Made by a program: the position numbers and the translations under genes
From: Terebella lapidaria
Taxonomy: Eukaryota; Annelida; Polychaeta; Terebellida; Terebellidae
Direction of reading: 5' to 3'
NCBI GenBank assembly: GCA_949152475.1
Contig: OX424567.1
Location: 29,909,402-29,973,401 of the forward strand
DNA: 64,000 bases
In this document: piece after piece, positions 24,178-36,058 of the stretch
How the letters are laid out: every line of letters begins with the position of its first letter
Numbering within the stretch: the first letter of the stretch is position 1
The notes under the pieces: generated by a model
The model's input: only the letters and a program-made list of their open reading frames with translations
The model's database searches: none
What the model was told of the DNA's origin: nothing

Positions 24178-24183
24178 AAATAA
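24178..24183 (+). terminator. Possible polyadenylation signal
   Basis: AATAAA about 120 bases after the end of the unknown coding-like segment, in A+T-rich DNA where the hexamer also occurs by chance. Confidence 0.25.
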
Positions 24184-24229
24184 ACATGGAAACGTCTATA
24201 TCAATTGTTGTCAAAGTTGTATGCTGTTA

Positions 24230-24951
24230 TGGACTCTATGGGTCAGTGTGAAAACTGCTGTAGTGTCCATTAAACAATGCGTGTGAAATTTGTCATGTTA
24301 TATTGTACGTGGGACTATTCTTAAATGTGCGAATTGTGAATATCATTATATGCCTAATTTCGAACATTTCTCTCCTTCGACAAAATACATTCTTCTGCCA
24401 CAAAAATATATTCTCGTATCACTTACATCTCATCTCTCTGACACAAATAATAACCATAGTACACATAGCAAAATATACATATGTAAGTAAAAATACACAA
24501 CACCAAATGCACCCGAGCCGACTTCTTATTTTATCTCTTACCCCTCCATCATCTTTTTTTTTCGTTCAAATGCTCACCACACTTTATATCACCACAACAA
24601 TAGCCTCACCAGGACTAGGAGAGAAGTCCCAGATCTTGAACTCCCTACATTTCATAATACCATACATATGCTCGTTCTCGAGATGATACCGAAAACCAGA
24701 GAGCCTGTGACTCACGGGCCTGAGGACTTCTACCCACAGGGCCGGTTTGCTAAGCTAGAACCTAAAATGCTTTTAAAAAGTAGAGTAGTTTTCATGTAGC
24801 GGCATAGGCATGTCTCAAGAGTTTCTTACGTAATTATGGGCTGGGGAGGGAGTATATCTTGATACGACTTTAGCCAGGACCTTGTCATTGGTGCAAATCG
24901 AAGGCGGGTACATCTGAGGCATATTCAGACGTCAGACATCACAAGACGAGA
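24230..24951. other. Interval upstream of the 24.95-kb first exon
   Basis: No element recognised. The last 200 bases are less A+T-rich and include GACGTCA near 24,929, a CRE-like octamer core that could be promoter sequence for the exon starting at 24,952. Confidence 0.3.
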
Positions 24952-25374
24952 ATGGAGACTTTGAAGGAACAGGAATTTGTGGCAATGCAGCCCTCTGTCC
25001 ATTCCCACGATAGTGGAGTCCAGCCGCTCCTAACCATGGATGAAACACCCATGCAGCTGCAGCCTCCGGCTTATACAGCATCGCTCGCAGCAGGAGCAGC
25101 ACAGCCAAGACAAGCGTCACCATTTAATGATGCTAATAGGAGACCTGGCACCATGCCCCCTCTACTCGAGTCACAGAGTGTAGCTACTGTGAGCGCTCCA
25201 GACGGGACTGGAGGCGCGGTGCCCGGTCCTAGCCAACAACAACCTGCAGTTGTGACAGTAGTAGAACAACAACCGGTCGCATTGAAGTCCCTCAAGAAAG
25301 AGATCCGCAGGTACAAGTCCTGTGCGATTGCCGCGACTGCGATTGCCTCCTCGTGCTCCTCAGAGCAGGTGAGT
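24952..25374 (+). CDS. First coding exon of a putative type II membrane protein
   Basis: Opens with ATG in a good context (GAGAATGG) and stays open for 141 codons to a donor GAGCAG|GTGAGT at 25,374/25,375; the stop shown by simple translation lies in the intron. The encoded 141 residues include a PPAY motif (residues 38-41, a WW-domain ligand of NEDD4-type ligases), Pro/Gln/Ala-rich linkers, then a basic patch KSLKKEIRRYK followed by a small-residue hydrophobic start, CAIAATAIASSC. A long cytoplasmic tail, basic stop and start of a membrane span fit type II proteins such as transmembrane collagens or gliomedin-like proteins. The exon ends in phase 0. No homologue is recognised by name. Confidence 0.6.
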
Positions 25375-25379
25375 TAGAC

Positions 25380-25735
25380 CGAATTATTTATGTATACAAT
25401 TTCATATTTACCAAATCGGTGGTAATATTTGCCTCAGTGATTTCATGTTTCTTCACGGAATACATTATACTGTATAGCTGTCCGTAATCCATAAGGCCGT
25501 AGGTACCGTACGTCAAATGGGATGCGGACAGCTAGACGTGGTAAATTCAATTCCATATCCCGGGGCGAGACATAGGGTAACGAATTTTTCACTGACAAAA
25601 AACGAAACACGGTTGAAATCAAAGTAATTGGATCAAATACATTGGATATTCATGATATGGTTACGTGGTTTTCACAACCATTGTAAATTCACAATGATTC
25701 CTGGCGATAAAAGATTCAAATGCCCGAAAATTCAC
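25380..25735. other. Start of the intron after the 24.95-kb exon
   Basis: No coding sequence or repeat seen before the hairpin element begins at 25,736. Confidence 0.5.
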
Positions 25736-26291
25736 TCGGACCTATGGTCCGATAACCTATTGTTGTGGCGTTGCGTCCGTCTGCCTGTTCGTCTAGCCGG
25801 GCAAACATCGAGGATGTGGCGTTGCGTCCGTCGTCTGTACCGTTTGTACACAACTTCATCTTTGAAGTTAAATAATACTTGAAAATAATTCAAGGAGGGG
25901 GGGGGGGGGTGGTATATCTTTCTCAAAACGGCGGCCGTTTTCAATTTTTCGAAGGGTCGGCGAAAATAAAACAATATTTTTTTTACGGCTGAATTTAGGT
26001 CAGTATCGTTTTTTAGCCTTTCCAAGCGAAAAAAAAGACACATTTTGCCACTGAAAATTTTTTGCCATTGACAATTTATATGGACTGGATAATAATTTTT
26101 CCACTTTTTCCTTTATATGGGAGATGTATGAAGTAAACTCTCAGAACACTTCAAGATAGAACGAAAATATTGTCACATTCAATTCACAAATCATATATTG
26201 CGGTTCCAGAGTTGACCTCGAATTTGACCTTCAGTGACCTTGAAAAGCTCAACACATTTTTTTTTGGTAGAAAAAATCGGCCAAATTTTTA
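25736..26291. repeat. Truncated hairpin-capped element (copy 2)
   Basis: Perfect 7-bp stem TCGGACC/GGTCCGA around TAT at 25,736-25,752, then ATAACCTATTG, GGCGTTGCGTCCGTC and a short GTC-rich part. A poly-G run lies at ~25,897-25,908. Only one partial monomer (GACCTCGAATTTGACCTT) follows before the next hairpin element starts. Confidence 0.6.
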
Positions 26292-27867
26292 GGTTACCGG
26301 ACCTATGGTCTGATAACCTATTGGCATGGCGTTGCGTCCCTCGTTGGCGTCGTCTGTCGTCTATTTGACGTCGTCTATGTGACCGTCTGCGTGTGGCGCC
26401 CATTTTCATTTTCAAATGCGACTTTCCCATAGTAAATTCTCCTGTGCGCTATAATGGGACACATTATGCTTAATATCTCACTTAATATTGAGATTAGAGA
26501 CTAGGAACCAATTGAAGACACATAGGAAATAATTTATGCTGAATATTGTCATGACCTTGGATTTCACCTTTGACCTCGTTTCCAAGTTCAGAGAACAAAA
26601 TGGCTACTATCTCGCTTATTATCGACTCAACAGCCTAGGAATTAATTGTGCATATATAGGAAAACATAAGTAGACCGGAATATTCTGAGGACCTCGAATT
26701 CGACTTTTGATCTCGTCTTCAAGGTCAGAGCACAAAATGGCCAATACTGTAAAAGTACTAATTTTCGCGCGGTACTTATTTCGCGTATTTCGCGGTAAGG
26801 GTAGATCCGCGAAATTAAATACCTCGCTAAAATAAGTCTCCCGCGAAAATTAATTTTGAGGTTTGTGGCCGTCCATAGCACAATACGCTGTTGCTAATCA
26901 TAACGCGCAGAATTACGTTAGTTACAGTGCCCAGATACCGGTCGCTAGCGTCTGCATGGCACGTGCTTGAACTTGGTGCCAATGACATCTGCACCAAGTT
27001 CAAGCTTTTGCAGACTAAGCATGACTTGTTTGACGTTTGTGTTTAAAATTTCAAATAAAATCTGATTTGATTTCCTGTGACTTTCCATTTCTCACACCAA
27101 TTGCATTGATATACTGTGATGTCCATCAACTGCAAATTCTTTACGCGATTACTGGCAATCACTGAACCGCGAAATTAAATCCCCGCGAAATTGCCTGGGG
27201 GTAAAAACCGCGAAATTTAATACCCGCGAAAAAAAATGTTTTTACAGTATCTCGTTTATTATCGACTTTACAGCTTGGGAATTAAATCGTGCACATATGT
27301 GAAATGATTATATGCTGAATATTTTCATGAGCGTGAACTTGACCTTTGACCGTATTTTAAAGGTCAGGGCACAAAATGGCTAATACATGTACCTCGCTTA
27401 TTATCGACTTCACAGCATATTAATCAATTGTGAGCAATTGTGAAATGATATATGCTGATTATTGACATGGCTTTCAATTTGACCTTCGACCTTATTTCAA
27501 TGTCACAGGACAAAATAGCTAATACCTTGCTTCTTATCGACTTTACAGCTTGGTAATAAATTGCGGACATATATGAAATATTATGAAGACCTTGAATTTG
27601 ACCTTTGGTCTCACTCTCGAGGTCAGAGCACCAAATGCCTAATATCTTGATTATTATCAACTTGACAGCTTGGGAATCAATTGTGCACATATAGGAAATG
27701 ATGCATGCCGAATATTCTAATGACCTTGATTTGGACCTTCGACGTCATTCTCGAGGGAGCACAAAATGGCTAATATTATGCTTATTATTGAGTTTACAGC
27801 TTGGCAATCAATTGTGCACTTTATGTAGGGAATGATATATGTCGAATATTCCGATGACCTTGAATTT
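26292..27867. repeat. Hairpin-capped element with ~135-bp tandem repeats (copy 3)
   Basis: Starts GGTTACCGGACC-TAT-GGTCTGATAACC, a 12-base stem with two G-T wobbles. CCTATTGGCATGGCGTTGCGTC and a TCGTCTGTCGTC tract follow, then about seven monomers of the same family as at 22-23 kb. A TA-flanked MITE sits inside at 26,747-27,247. The right end abuts a second hairpin family at 27,868. Confidence 0.7.
26747..27247. mobile_element. MITE with CTGTAAAA termini, TA target duplication
   Basis: Terminal inverted repeats CTGTAAAAGTACTAATTTTC and ...AAAATGTTTTTACAG, 501 bases, flanked by TA at 26,745 and 27,248. Removing it restores the array monomer context (CCAATATCTCGTTTATT). The interior is rich in CGCGAAATTAA repeats. 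No ORF. TA duplication and the TIR suggest a Tc1/mariner-type passenger. Confidence 0.8.
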
Positions 27868-28135
27868 GGGCATTTCGGGACGAAAAGCCCTTTGGTTTTG
27901 CCAGAATTCTTTCTCTTCCCTTTTTTCACTTTTTGGTTTCCGGAAGATAACTAAAGAACGCCTGGACGTATCTCCGAGAAATATTCACCAGTTATCAGTC
28001 ATATTATGTAGATGAACCCTATTGTTTTGGAGCCGGCTCAGAGGTTCGGTTAGTCCGTGCATATGAATTTTCTGTCAAATGGTTTACGGTTGTCATAAAC
28101 TGGTGTTTTCGCTAGCCAGTGGTGTGATGCCATGT
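27868..28135 (-). repeat. Hairpin-capped element of the second family, end fragment
   Basis: Starts with the hairpin GGGCATTTCG-GGA-CGAAAAGCCC, then TTTGGTTTTGCCAGAATTC, a CTT/TTC-rich tract, and TTTTTGGTTTCCGGAAGATAACT. This is the reverse complement of the right end of the element at 57,063-58,793 (58,600-58,793), so both are copies of one family. Confidence 0.7.
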
Positions 28136-28139
28136 AAAC

Positions 28140-28776
28140 TAATGCAAGTCCGCTGTATAATGGAGTTAAATCTGATCTCCACAATTATAGAGGCATATCA
28201 CTGATCAGTTGCCTCGGCAAAATTTCTACAAAGATATTAAATAATAGGCTTGTGGCTTGGTCAGAATGTAACAACAAGTTAAGCGAATGTCATGGAGCAT
28301 ATGGCAAGGGCAGATAATCTGTTGATCATATATTTTCACTGTACGCTGTTGCTACAAAATATTTAATACGGAAGCGTTCAGGCAGATTCTATGTAGCATT
28401 CGCACTTCGCTTTGCACGGCAAGGTGTGTATGGTAACATTCTGAAAGTGTTAAGATCAATGTACTCGCAATTTTACGTTCATGTGTGTTTTGATATAAAG
28501 TGTTTTGATTGTTCAATTGGTACGCGTCAAGGTTGTATGATCAGCCCGTTTCTATTTGCATCGTACTTTAACGAACTGGTCGATAAATGTCACAAATTGC
28601 ATTGCCCAGGTATTCAGATAGATGACGATTTTCCTGAATTGCACATGTTATTGTACTCTGACGATATCTGCATTACGAATGATACAGTCGGTATATTGCA
28701 GGCGCAGTTAAATATTTTGTTCTCTCTTTGTTCAGAGAATGGATTGTCTATATATTTAGCAAAAATAAAAGTTATA
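28140..28776 (+). mobile_element. LINE reverse transcriptase, left part of an interrupted copy
   Basis: Reads HNYRGISLISCLGKISTKIL, RQGVYGNILKVLRSMYSQF, GTRQGCMISPFLFASYFNELV and MLLYSDDICI (the Y-x-DD catalytic motif, here YSDD), then AQLNILFSLCSENGLSI. These are RT blocks of a LINE distinct from the CR1 pieces at 16-21 kb. Early frames are broken. It stops exactly where the solo LTR begins, and the LINE resumes at 29,510 and again after 34,917. Confidence 0.85.
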
Positions 28777-29505
28777 TGTAACGTTCGGACGCCCAGTACA
28801 GGGCGCCCGCGCGATACCCCTACAGGTATCACAACCAGGTACCAGTCCGTCCGGAACGAGCCCGGATCTCATACATCACCACATAGTACAACACATCATC
28901 ATCATCACCAACATCATCACATGCATTATACATCATAATGGCAATGTAGCCGTGTGTAGAGCCCGAGAGGCCATGGGCGCGGCCTCACGGAACCCGTACA
29001 CGTGGGCGTATTGCTCTCCGGTCTCGCCGACGGCACTGCCACAGAGATAGAACTCTGCATCAGCCCGACGGTCTGCCAGAGCCTCCGTCACCTAGTCCCG
29101 GGAAGGGGAAGAACTGGCGATCCACAGGGCTTGCGCCCCCGAGTCAGCAGCTCGTCTCCCCCAGCCCGGGCCCCCCAATTGGAATCTGTCCCCGGGTCCC
29201 CACTGGACCTCTACCCAACAGTCAGGGACGCAGAGCACATGGCGCACTCCGCGTGTTGACTCTCCGCTCTCTCTCGGACAGACTCCTCGATCGAGCGTTT
29301 CCCAGTGTATATATAATACACCAGAAAGCCGAGCCTGCACGCGCAGCTCATACAACCATTGTTATAGTTTACTGGAGTGTACACAAACACGAGCGTCGCT
29401 AAGCAACGCACACTCGAACCGAGTAGGCCAAGACAGAAAAGGACGTATAAATGAGTTATGTGTTTACACAGTCACCTGCCGTGAACTTAGGGCAAAATCG
29501 CCACA
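28777..29505 (-). mobile_element. Solo LTR (family 1, copy B)
   Basis: Begins TGTAACGTTCGG and ends AATCGCCACA; flanked by TATA at 28,773-28,776 and 29,506-29,509. It is the reverse-complement relative of 7,483-8,170, diverged but colinear. It sits inside a LINE, so its limits are also fixed by the interrupted host sequence. Confidence 0.75.
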
Positions 29506-29550
29506 TATAGTTTTTAGAAACGGAGACGAAATGAGAAATCTTATGTCAGA

Positions 29551-29873
29551 TGTTAAGTTGTTCACTAGATGTTAGGTCGTTGTTTGTTGATGGTATGGGT
29601 CGTAACTGGTTATTAGAAATAATTAAGATGTTTCCTCCTTTAGTCTTTTATTCACAAAATACATCTTCACTGTATGGCGGCGGGATCTCAACTGACTACA
29701 AATTCAAAATTACACATGAAGCGGGAAACCGGCTTTCTGGAAAGGGGCATGGTCAATTAACATGGAATGCTCGTGCGTGACAGTCTGACCCCAAGGGGTC
29801 ACGTACAATAAACATTAAGATGCCGGTCTCTGGATCTGCGAAACTCATTTATAAACTTTGTGGATATCTGACA
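29551..29873 (-). repeat. 3' LTR of the 29.5-34.9 kb element
   Basis: TGTTAAGTTG...GATATCTGACA, 323 bases; about 98.8% identical by eye to the partner LTR. Confidence 0.85.
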
Positions 29874-30581
29874 TCTCCCCCTGCTTTTAAATGCGAGTCC
29901 ACGAGCAATAAAATTTTGAATACAATAAAAACATTGCCAAATAAATGATATAAGCCATACACTCATGTGGAACAATAAAGGAATAACTGGGGTTTTTTAC
30001 CATGAAACAGAGCATGTATCTTGCAGGGTTGTACGGTTGTACTACTTAAACTTGTCATTAAGCTCACATTTGACGTACATACAAATTAGTGCACTGAATT
30101 TGTAATATAGATGCGAGGCCGACTGGTTAAGGTAAGCAATCACAAATAACACATTAAAATAAAGCCTAATAACAAATTCACCAACATTATACGGCATGAT
30201 AATTCACTAAATTTCTACGCGTCGTAATTATAACATGCACATACTATATTATCATAGGTCTATTGATATAAAATCTAGCATGCATTGCACATTTATACAC
30301 CAATGTTTCGTCGTTTCATATCATCTCGTCAATTTCATCACACATCGGATAATGCATTTTCATAGCAATAAGCTGCGGTAGTCACACCAGACTATAATGA
30401 CATTTTATGGATATACTTGATTTTGGCTTTAACACACAAATAACAATTGAACATACATGAACATTTTTATGCTCGTTTGAGACTCTTTTTATCGGTCGGG
30501 ATGTTGTTATGTGTGTCATTCACAAGGTTCTTCATTTTAGCGCTCAGGTCTGCATATGAGACCCACGAGTTATATGAGTGG

Positions 30582-33500
30582 TCATAATTTAACCACTTTA
30601 CTCGATAATACCACGATTTCATGTGATATTTTTTTTCTTAGAATGCGTTCCACCTCGTGAAACTCTGGGCTTTCACACTCCTTTACATCCGTGGCATCTT
30701 CGGGTTCAGTATATTCGAGCTCTGCATGTTCGGGTTCCTCTTGTGCCTGGGGCTGATTTTCACGAAGATATCCATGTTTTAGCCTGTCGATATGTACACG
30801 GTTTGGGACCATCTTGTTGTCTGCCTTGCGTCTTAGGCGTACATGTACATGGACAGGTCGGGAGCTTTCCCAGAATGTCGGTACTAACTCGTTCCCAGGG
30901 TTCTGACGTGGGCATGGGCGTGATTGGGGCCTTCGTTCTTGTCCGCGGTCTCTTCCTCTGTGAGCACGTTTCACAAGATTTCACCCAGTTTGTTGTGTCA
31001 GAACACATAGTGGGCCAGTAGTATTGTTCACGTATCTTTTCAATTGTTCTTGCTATTCCCATGTGTCCGCCCGCAAGTGGGCTGTCGTGGTAGTTGCCAA
31101 GGATTATGTGATGCTGTGATTTGGGGACACAGATCTGTACTCTGCAGCGATCGTGGCGATGTCCTTTTCCATCCTTGACATCAACATGGTATAGTACATC
31201 ATTATGTAGGAAGTAGCGGTCATGCACTGTCAATATAACTGATCTCTGTTTGGGGTCATCAGGCAGGGTCCCATCTCTCAAATATTCGAGGACTTGGCTG
31301 TAAGAAGCATTATTTTGCTGACTTTGTTTCAACTGATCAAGGGTGATTATTGGATTGTCCATCCTGGCTAATCCGTCTGCTTTTTCGACAAAAACAGGTT
31401 TTGTCTCTTTTGTTTGGGTTGTTTTCGCCTTTTGGTTGGGATTGCTTGGTCCTGCAATTGGCTCAGATCCCCCCTCTAGTGTAATAGCAGACAAGAATAC
31501 TTGTGGTTCTGGCTCGTCATTTTCTGTAGTGAATGGATCTGTGTTGTTCGTGTACTCACGTCTGGATAACCCATCTGCGTTGCCATGGGGGCGACCAGGT
31601 TTGTATATGACCTTGAAGTCATACATTTGTATGATGCTGATCCACCTGGCGAATATTCCAGCGGGGTTCTTCATATTCAGTAGGTGACTGAGCGCTGAAT
31701 GGTCGACGATGATATCGAATTTGTTGTGACGCAGATAACAGTCAAAGTGTTCGATAGCATACACCAGTGCCAGACACTCTTTCTTCGTGACACCGTAGTT
31801 TCCCTCAGATCTGTCCAACGATCGTCCTGCATAGGAAATCACACGTTCGACGCCGTCCTGTACCTGACTCAAAACACATCCGACAGCAAAGGAACTACTG
31901 TCGGAGTACACTCTGAATGGTTGTGAAAGGTCGGGATATCCTAGTATGGGATGTGCAACAAGTTTGTCTCTCAGTGACTCGAAGGCTCGCTGGTGCTCTG
32001 CAGTCCATATGAATGGCACATCGTCACCTGTCAGGGCATTCAGGGGCGCAGTAATGTGGGAATATCCTTTGATGAATTTTCTGTACCATCCTGTTAGTCC
32101 CAGAAATGCACGTAACTCTTTCAAATTTCTCGGTGGTTCATAATCCGCAACTGCTGTCAGTCTCTTTGAGTCTGGACGAATGCCGTCTTTGGATACGATA
32201 TGTCCCAGATAACACAGTTCTTGTTTTGCAAAGTGGCATTTTTCAGGTCGAAGTTTGAGGTTATGTTTCACTAACCTCGATAACACGGCATCTAGGTCTT
32301 TCATATGTGTATCAAAGTCCTTTGAGTACAAACAGACATCGTCCATGTACACCATAGAACATTTCCAGTGGAGACCTCTCAACACTGCTTCCATCACTCG
32401 TGTGAAACACGCGGGAGAATTTTTGAGAGGGAGTCTCTTGAACTGTAGTAGTCCACGACTACTTCCAAAGGCAGTGTACTTTCGTGATTTCGGGTGAATA
32501 ACTATTTGATGAAACCCACTTTGTAGATCCAGTGAGGTGAAGAAGGCTGGTTTTGACATGCCGACGTTTTCGATGGCTTCTGTCGTTGTTTTGGGAGGGG
32601 ATGGGCATCCAGACCTATTGTTTGGTTCAGTCTCCTATAATCCACAACAATCCTGTATCCTCCCGACTTTTTCTCCACAAGCAAACACGGAGCAGCGTAT
32701 GGTGATACACTCTCTTCTACAATGTCTTGTTCTATCATTTCATCAATTATGTTATCCATAGCTTCCTTTTGCTTGGGAAATATCCTGTAGGGTCGAACAC
32801 GTATGGGCTTCTGACCTGCGGGCACCTGAATTTCGTATGGGATGAGATCACACTTTTCCAACTTGTTATTCACAACAAATGCATCACTATTTTTGTCACA
32901 CACTTGACGTAGTCGATCTTGTTGTGACAGTGGTAGGTGATCCACAGCTATCCTGTGTGATGGTGGGTTGCTGGTGTTATCACTGACACTGTATACATTT
33001 CCACTCATGGTGTTTACGTCGACTGCACCATTACAACTACGACCACCATCACTGACATCATAATCACCATCTGACATTGGATGCATTTTATCAAGTGATG
33101 ATATACACACGAATTTGCAAAGGCATTTGCCTTTTTTCACCAATATATCTTCATCAGAAAAATTTGCAATACGGTGTACAACATTTCTACCATTTAGGCA
33201 AGACATGCATTTGGTAGACAATAACCCTCTGTGGTCAATGACCGTGTCATGTGTAATACCAGATACACCATTTGGCAGGCTTCTACCAACAATTCTCGCC
33301 ACAACAATTTTCTCAGACATAGCAGGAATATTTACAGTATTTACAAGTTTTGTCGCACGGCGTGGATCTACGGACACTCTTTTTGCTGCAAAATCAGCAC
33401 GAACACCGTATCTGGTCATAAAATCAAGCCCTATGATATAACTCGTGTGCAAGTCTTCAACAACGTGAAATTTGTACAAAACACTTCTACCGGCAAACAT

Positions 33501-33692
33501 GCCTTTGAGGTACACAATGCCAATGATTACCATTTTCTGCCCATTAGCCGCAGACGCCTGTGTTTTATGACTGGGCTTGATAATTACCGTGTTCAGTGGA
33601 TAATTTGACAACACAGATTTGTTAATACAGCAAATGTCCGATCCAGAATCTAGAAGGGCTTGAACGCTGATCCTGGGACCGTTAGAAGGCAA
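30582..33692 (-). pseudogene. pol region of the 29.5-34.9 kb element
   Basis: Order along the minus strand: aspartic protease (LLDSGSDICC), reverse transcriptase (RRLNQTIG, MVYMDDVCLYS), RNase H (VYSDSSSFAVGCVLS), integrase zinc-binding region (HMGIARTIEKIREQYYWP, then CETC) and a C-terminal tail. The domain order protease-RT-RNase H-integrase is that of Ty3/Gypsy. Confidence 0.85.
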
Positions 33693-33714
33693 AGTTCAAT
33701 ATTTACATAGTTCT

Positions 33715-34320
33715 TTAGCAGCTCCATTGAGGTGATAGCGGAGATGCGTGGGGGTGAAGTCTCCAGTCATTGCTGGTACCGGTGTCCATGCCCTGAGGGG
33801 CCTTGGTCTTGATAGTCTCTCCGAGGGGCCGCTGAGTACTTGTAATAACAGTCTCTGGCAAGGTGGTTTTTCCGTCCGCAGACGAAGCAGCCTGCCCCTG
33901 TCTTTGATCCTTGATCACCGCGGGCGTTGTTCCCTCTGCTCCTACTCCCGGTCGAGCTGTTCTGCATGAGACGGCAGGCAAAGGGCCGCGTGGCCAGGCA
34001 TTCCACAAAGCTGGCACTCGATCGCGGATCCGGATTTCGCCCCAAGAAACTGCAGTGACGGCTGGATCGGCTTGTCTCTCCACAAGGCCTAGGGTCTCTA
34101 CCTTCTGTTGCAGCGGGAGAAGGGACCAGCGGTTGGGTATCCTGGGGCTTGTGGAGCTGTGACGTAACTTCAGCTAGTTTTGCGGCTTGTAGCGTGTCCT
34201 GTGGGGTCTCCGGTCTTTGTCCAATGACGTAGCTCTGGATCTGACCGGGTAGTCGTCTAACGAAACAGGCCATGCGTTCCATGGCGGGTTTTGCAGTTTC
34301 CTGCACAGCGTGTCGATTTT
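33715..34320 (-). pseudogene. gag region of the 29.5-34.9 kb element
   Basis: Short gag with an RRLPGQIQSYVIG segment and one CCHC zinc knuckle (CFVCGRKNHLARDC). Nucleocapsid-type RNA binding is the family role. Fossil; parts only. Confidence 0.7.
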
Positions 34321-34594
34321 CTCATAATATTAGTCCACAGTGGAATTCAAATTGTTGTTACTGTTCCGGGCTTTATGTGTGATCTTTACAAGCCTTCTTT
34401 AAGTGAGTTCATGGTGCTTGTTAAAATTGTAGAGTTAGAGTCAGAGTCACTTACATGAACAGTCACTGTTGTTTTACGACTTTTATCCGCTTGGCTGCGA
34501 GTGGTCACACCGTTGTTCTCATCCGCCATTATGTTAATCCAATGTCTAGTCCAAATTTATCCAATATATGCTGGTACCCGGATTCTCCACCAGA

Positions 34595-34917
34595 TGTTAA
34601 GTTGTTCACTAGATGTTAGGTCGTTGTTTGTTGATGGTATGGGTCGTAACTGGTTATTAGAAATAATTAAGATGTTTCCTCTTTTAGTCCTTTATTCACA
34701 AAATACATCTTCACTGTATGGCGGCGGGATCTCAACTGACTACAAATTCAAAATTACACATGAAGCGGGAAACCGGCTTTCTGGAAAGGGGCATGGTTAA
34801 TTAACATGGAATGCTCGTGCGTGACAGTCTGACCCCAAGGGGTCACATACAATAAACATTAAGATGCCGGTCTCTGGATCTGCGAAACTCATTTATAAAC
34901 TTTGTGGATATCTGACA
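34595..34917 (-). repeat. 5' LTR of the 29.5-34.9 kb element
   Basis: Same ends and length as its partner at 29,551. LINE sequence resumes at 34,918. Confidence 0.85.
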
Positions 34918-36058
34918 CAATAATGAAAAGCTAGAAATTGTGTCTCATCGCGGCATTTTGTTTTCTCGTTGTTCTCGTTGGTCTGCTGCCTTGAGTCTCG
35001 TTGGTTTGCTGCCTCGAGTCTATTGTCCACACAGGAAGAGAAATCAATCATTTTATTAAAACGAATGTTCAGGAAAATAGGTGGCATACTAGTTAAACTC
35101 TCTATGACATTATTCGACAGGATGGTAGTCCCTGTCCCATTATCTGGTTCGAAGGTCTGGGGCACACAAAAACGGGAAACTATAGACATTGTGCATAGAA
35201 AATACTGTAAGTTTGTACTTGGTTTGTCATTAAATATTTCTAACTCTGCCGTTCTGGGTGAACTTTGGCGAGTGACATTGTCTGTTTTGTAGGAAGTGAA
35301 ATGCATAAAATTTTGGGCAAATTTCGTCTGCGATCTCCACAATACCAGATTGAGAAACTCACTGTACAAAATGCTGGAAAGTTTCGATGAATCAGGAGAT
35401 CACAACTGGACAAGCGATGTAAAACATATTCGCACGGTTTTGGAGAAGCATGGATTATTAATCAGGGTGTTGGAAATATTGATGTTTTTATGAATGTATT
35501 TTAAAAAACGTGTAATGGACATGGGAGAACAAAACTGGCATGATGAACTTAATAGTAATTCAAAGCTTGACCTGTATAGCACTTTCGAAGACACACTTGT
35601 CTGTGAATATTACTTTGCAAGTGACATGATTAGGAACTATCGGATATCACTATCTAAACTTCGATGTGGAAACCATAGGCTAGCAGTGGAAAGCGGCAGA
35701 CATTCAAAGGTCAATAAGAAGCTCCGCTTATGTAAATATTACACTGATAATGGTGTGGATGGTTTTGAGGATTAATTTCATGTTATTATTGAATGTCCAT
35801 TCTATAAGGAGCTTCAGGCCAAATATCTATCTGATTACCTAACATCAAGTTCTCCGTCCACTACATTCCAGAATATTATGTCCAACAAATCCTGTGCAAA
35901 AAAAAACTTGTGTAAAAGTTTGTGTGTATATATATGTATTGATTTTGTGAGCATTTCGTATGAAGTATGTATATAAATGTTATACTGTAATACATGTATG
36001 TCATTGTATGCATATGAGCCAGTGGCCTAGATGAAGAATGATTAAACGTAAACGTAGA
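34918..36058 (+). mobile_element. LINE C-terminal region and 3' end, right part of interrupted copy
   Basis: Reads TLFDRMVVPVPLSGSKVWG, IVHRKYCKFVLGL, VLGELWR, KCIKFWANFV, then SKLRCGNHRLAVESGRH, RLCKYY and an ECPFYKELQ block, the C-terminal Cys/His region after RT. The 3' tail near 35,985-36,055 (GAGCCAGTGGCCTAGATGAA, then GATTAAACGTAAACGT) looks like a LINE 3' end. Continues the piece at 28,140-28,776; the two together make one insertion with later nested insertions. Frames are broken, so it is dead. Confidence 0.8.

Larger units (their letters stand above)
29551..34917 (-). mobile_element. Ty3/Gypsy LTR element, 5.4 kb, minus strand (fossil)
   Basis: Two 323-base LTRs with TG...CA ends, a TGGTGGAGAATCCGGG primer-binding-like site two bases inside the right (5') LTR, a polypurine tract (AGCAGGGGGAGA) just inside the left (3') LTR, and gag and pol between. 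The LTRs differ at about four positions, so the insertion is young, yet pol is broken in a few places. It sits inside a LINE whose sequence continues on both sides. No clear target duplication is visible. Confidence 0.85.

Noticed and set aside
24303-24686. 127-codon plus-strand ORF
   Set aside because: A+T-rich with hydrophobic/Ser-Thr low complexity, no motif, overlapping another frame of similar length; no splice or homology support.
25897-25908. G-quadruplex
   Set aside because: Single homopolymeric G run without the four separated tracts needed for a convincing quadruplex.
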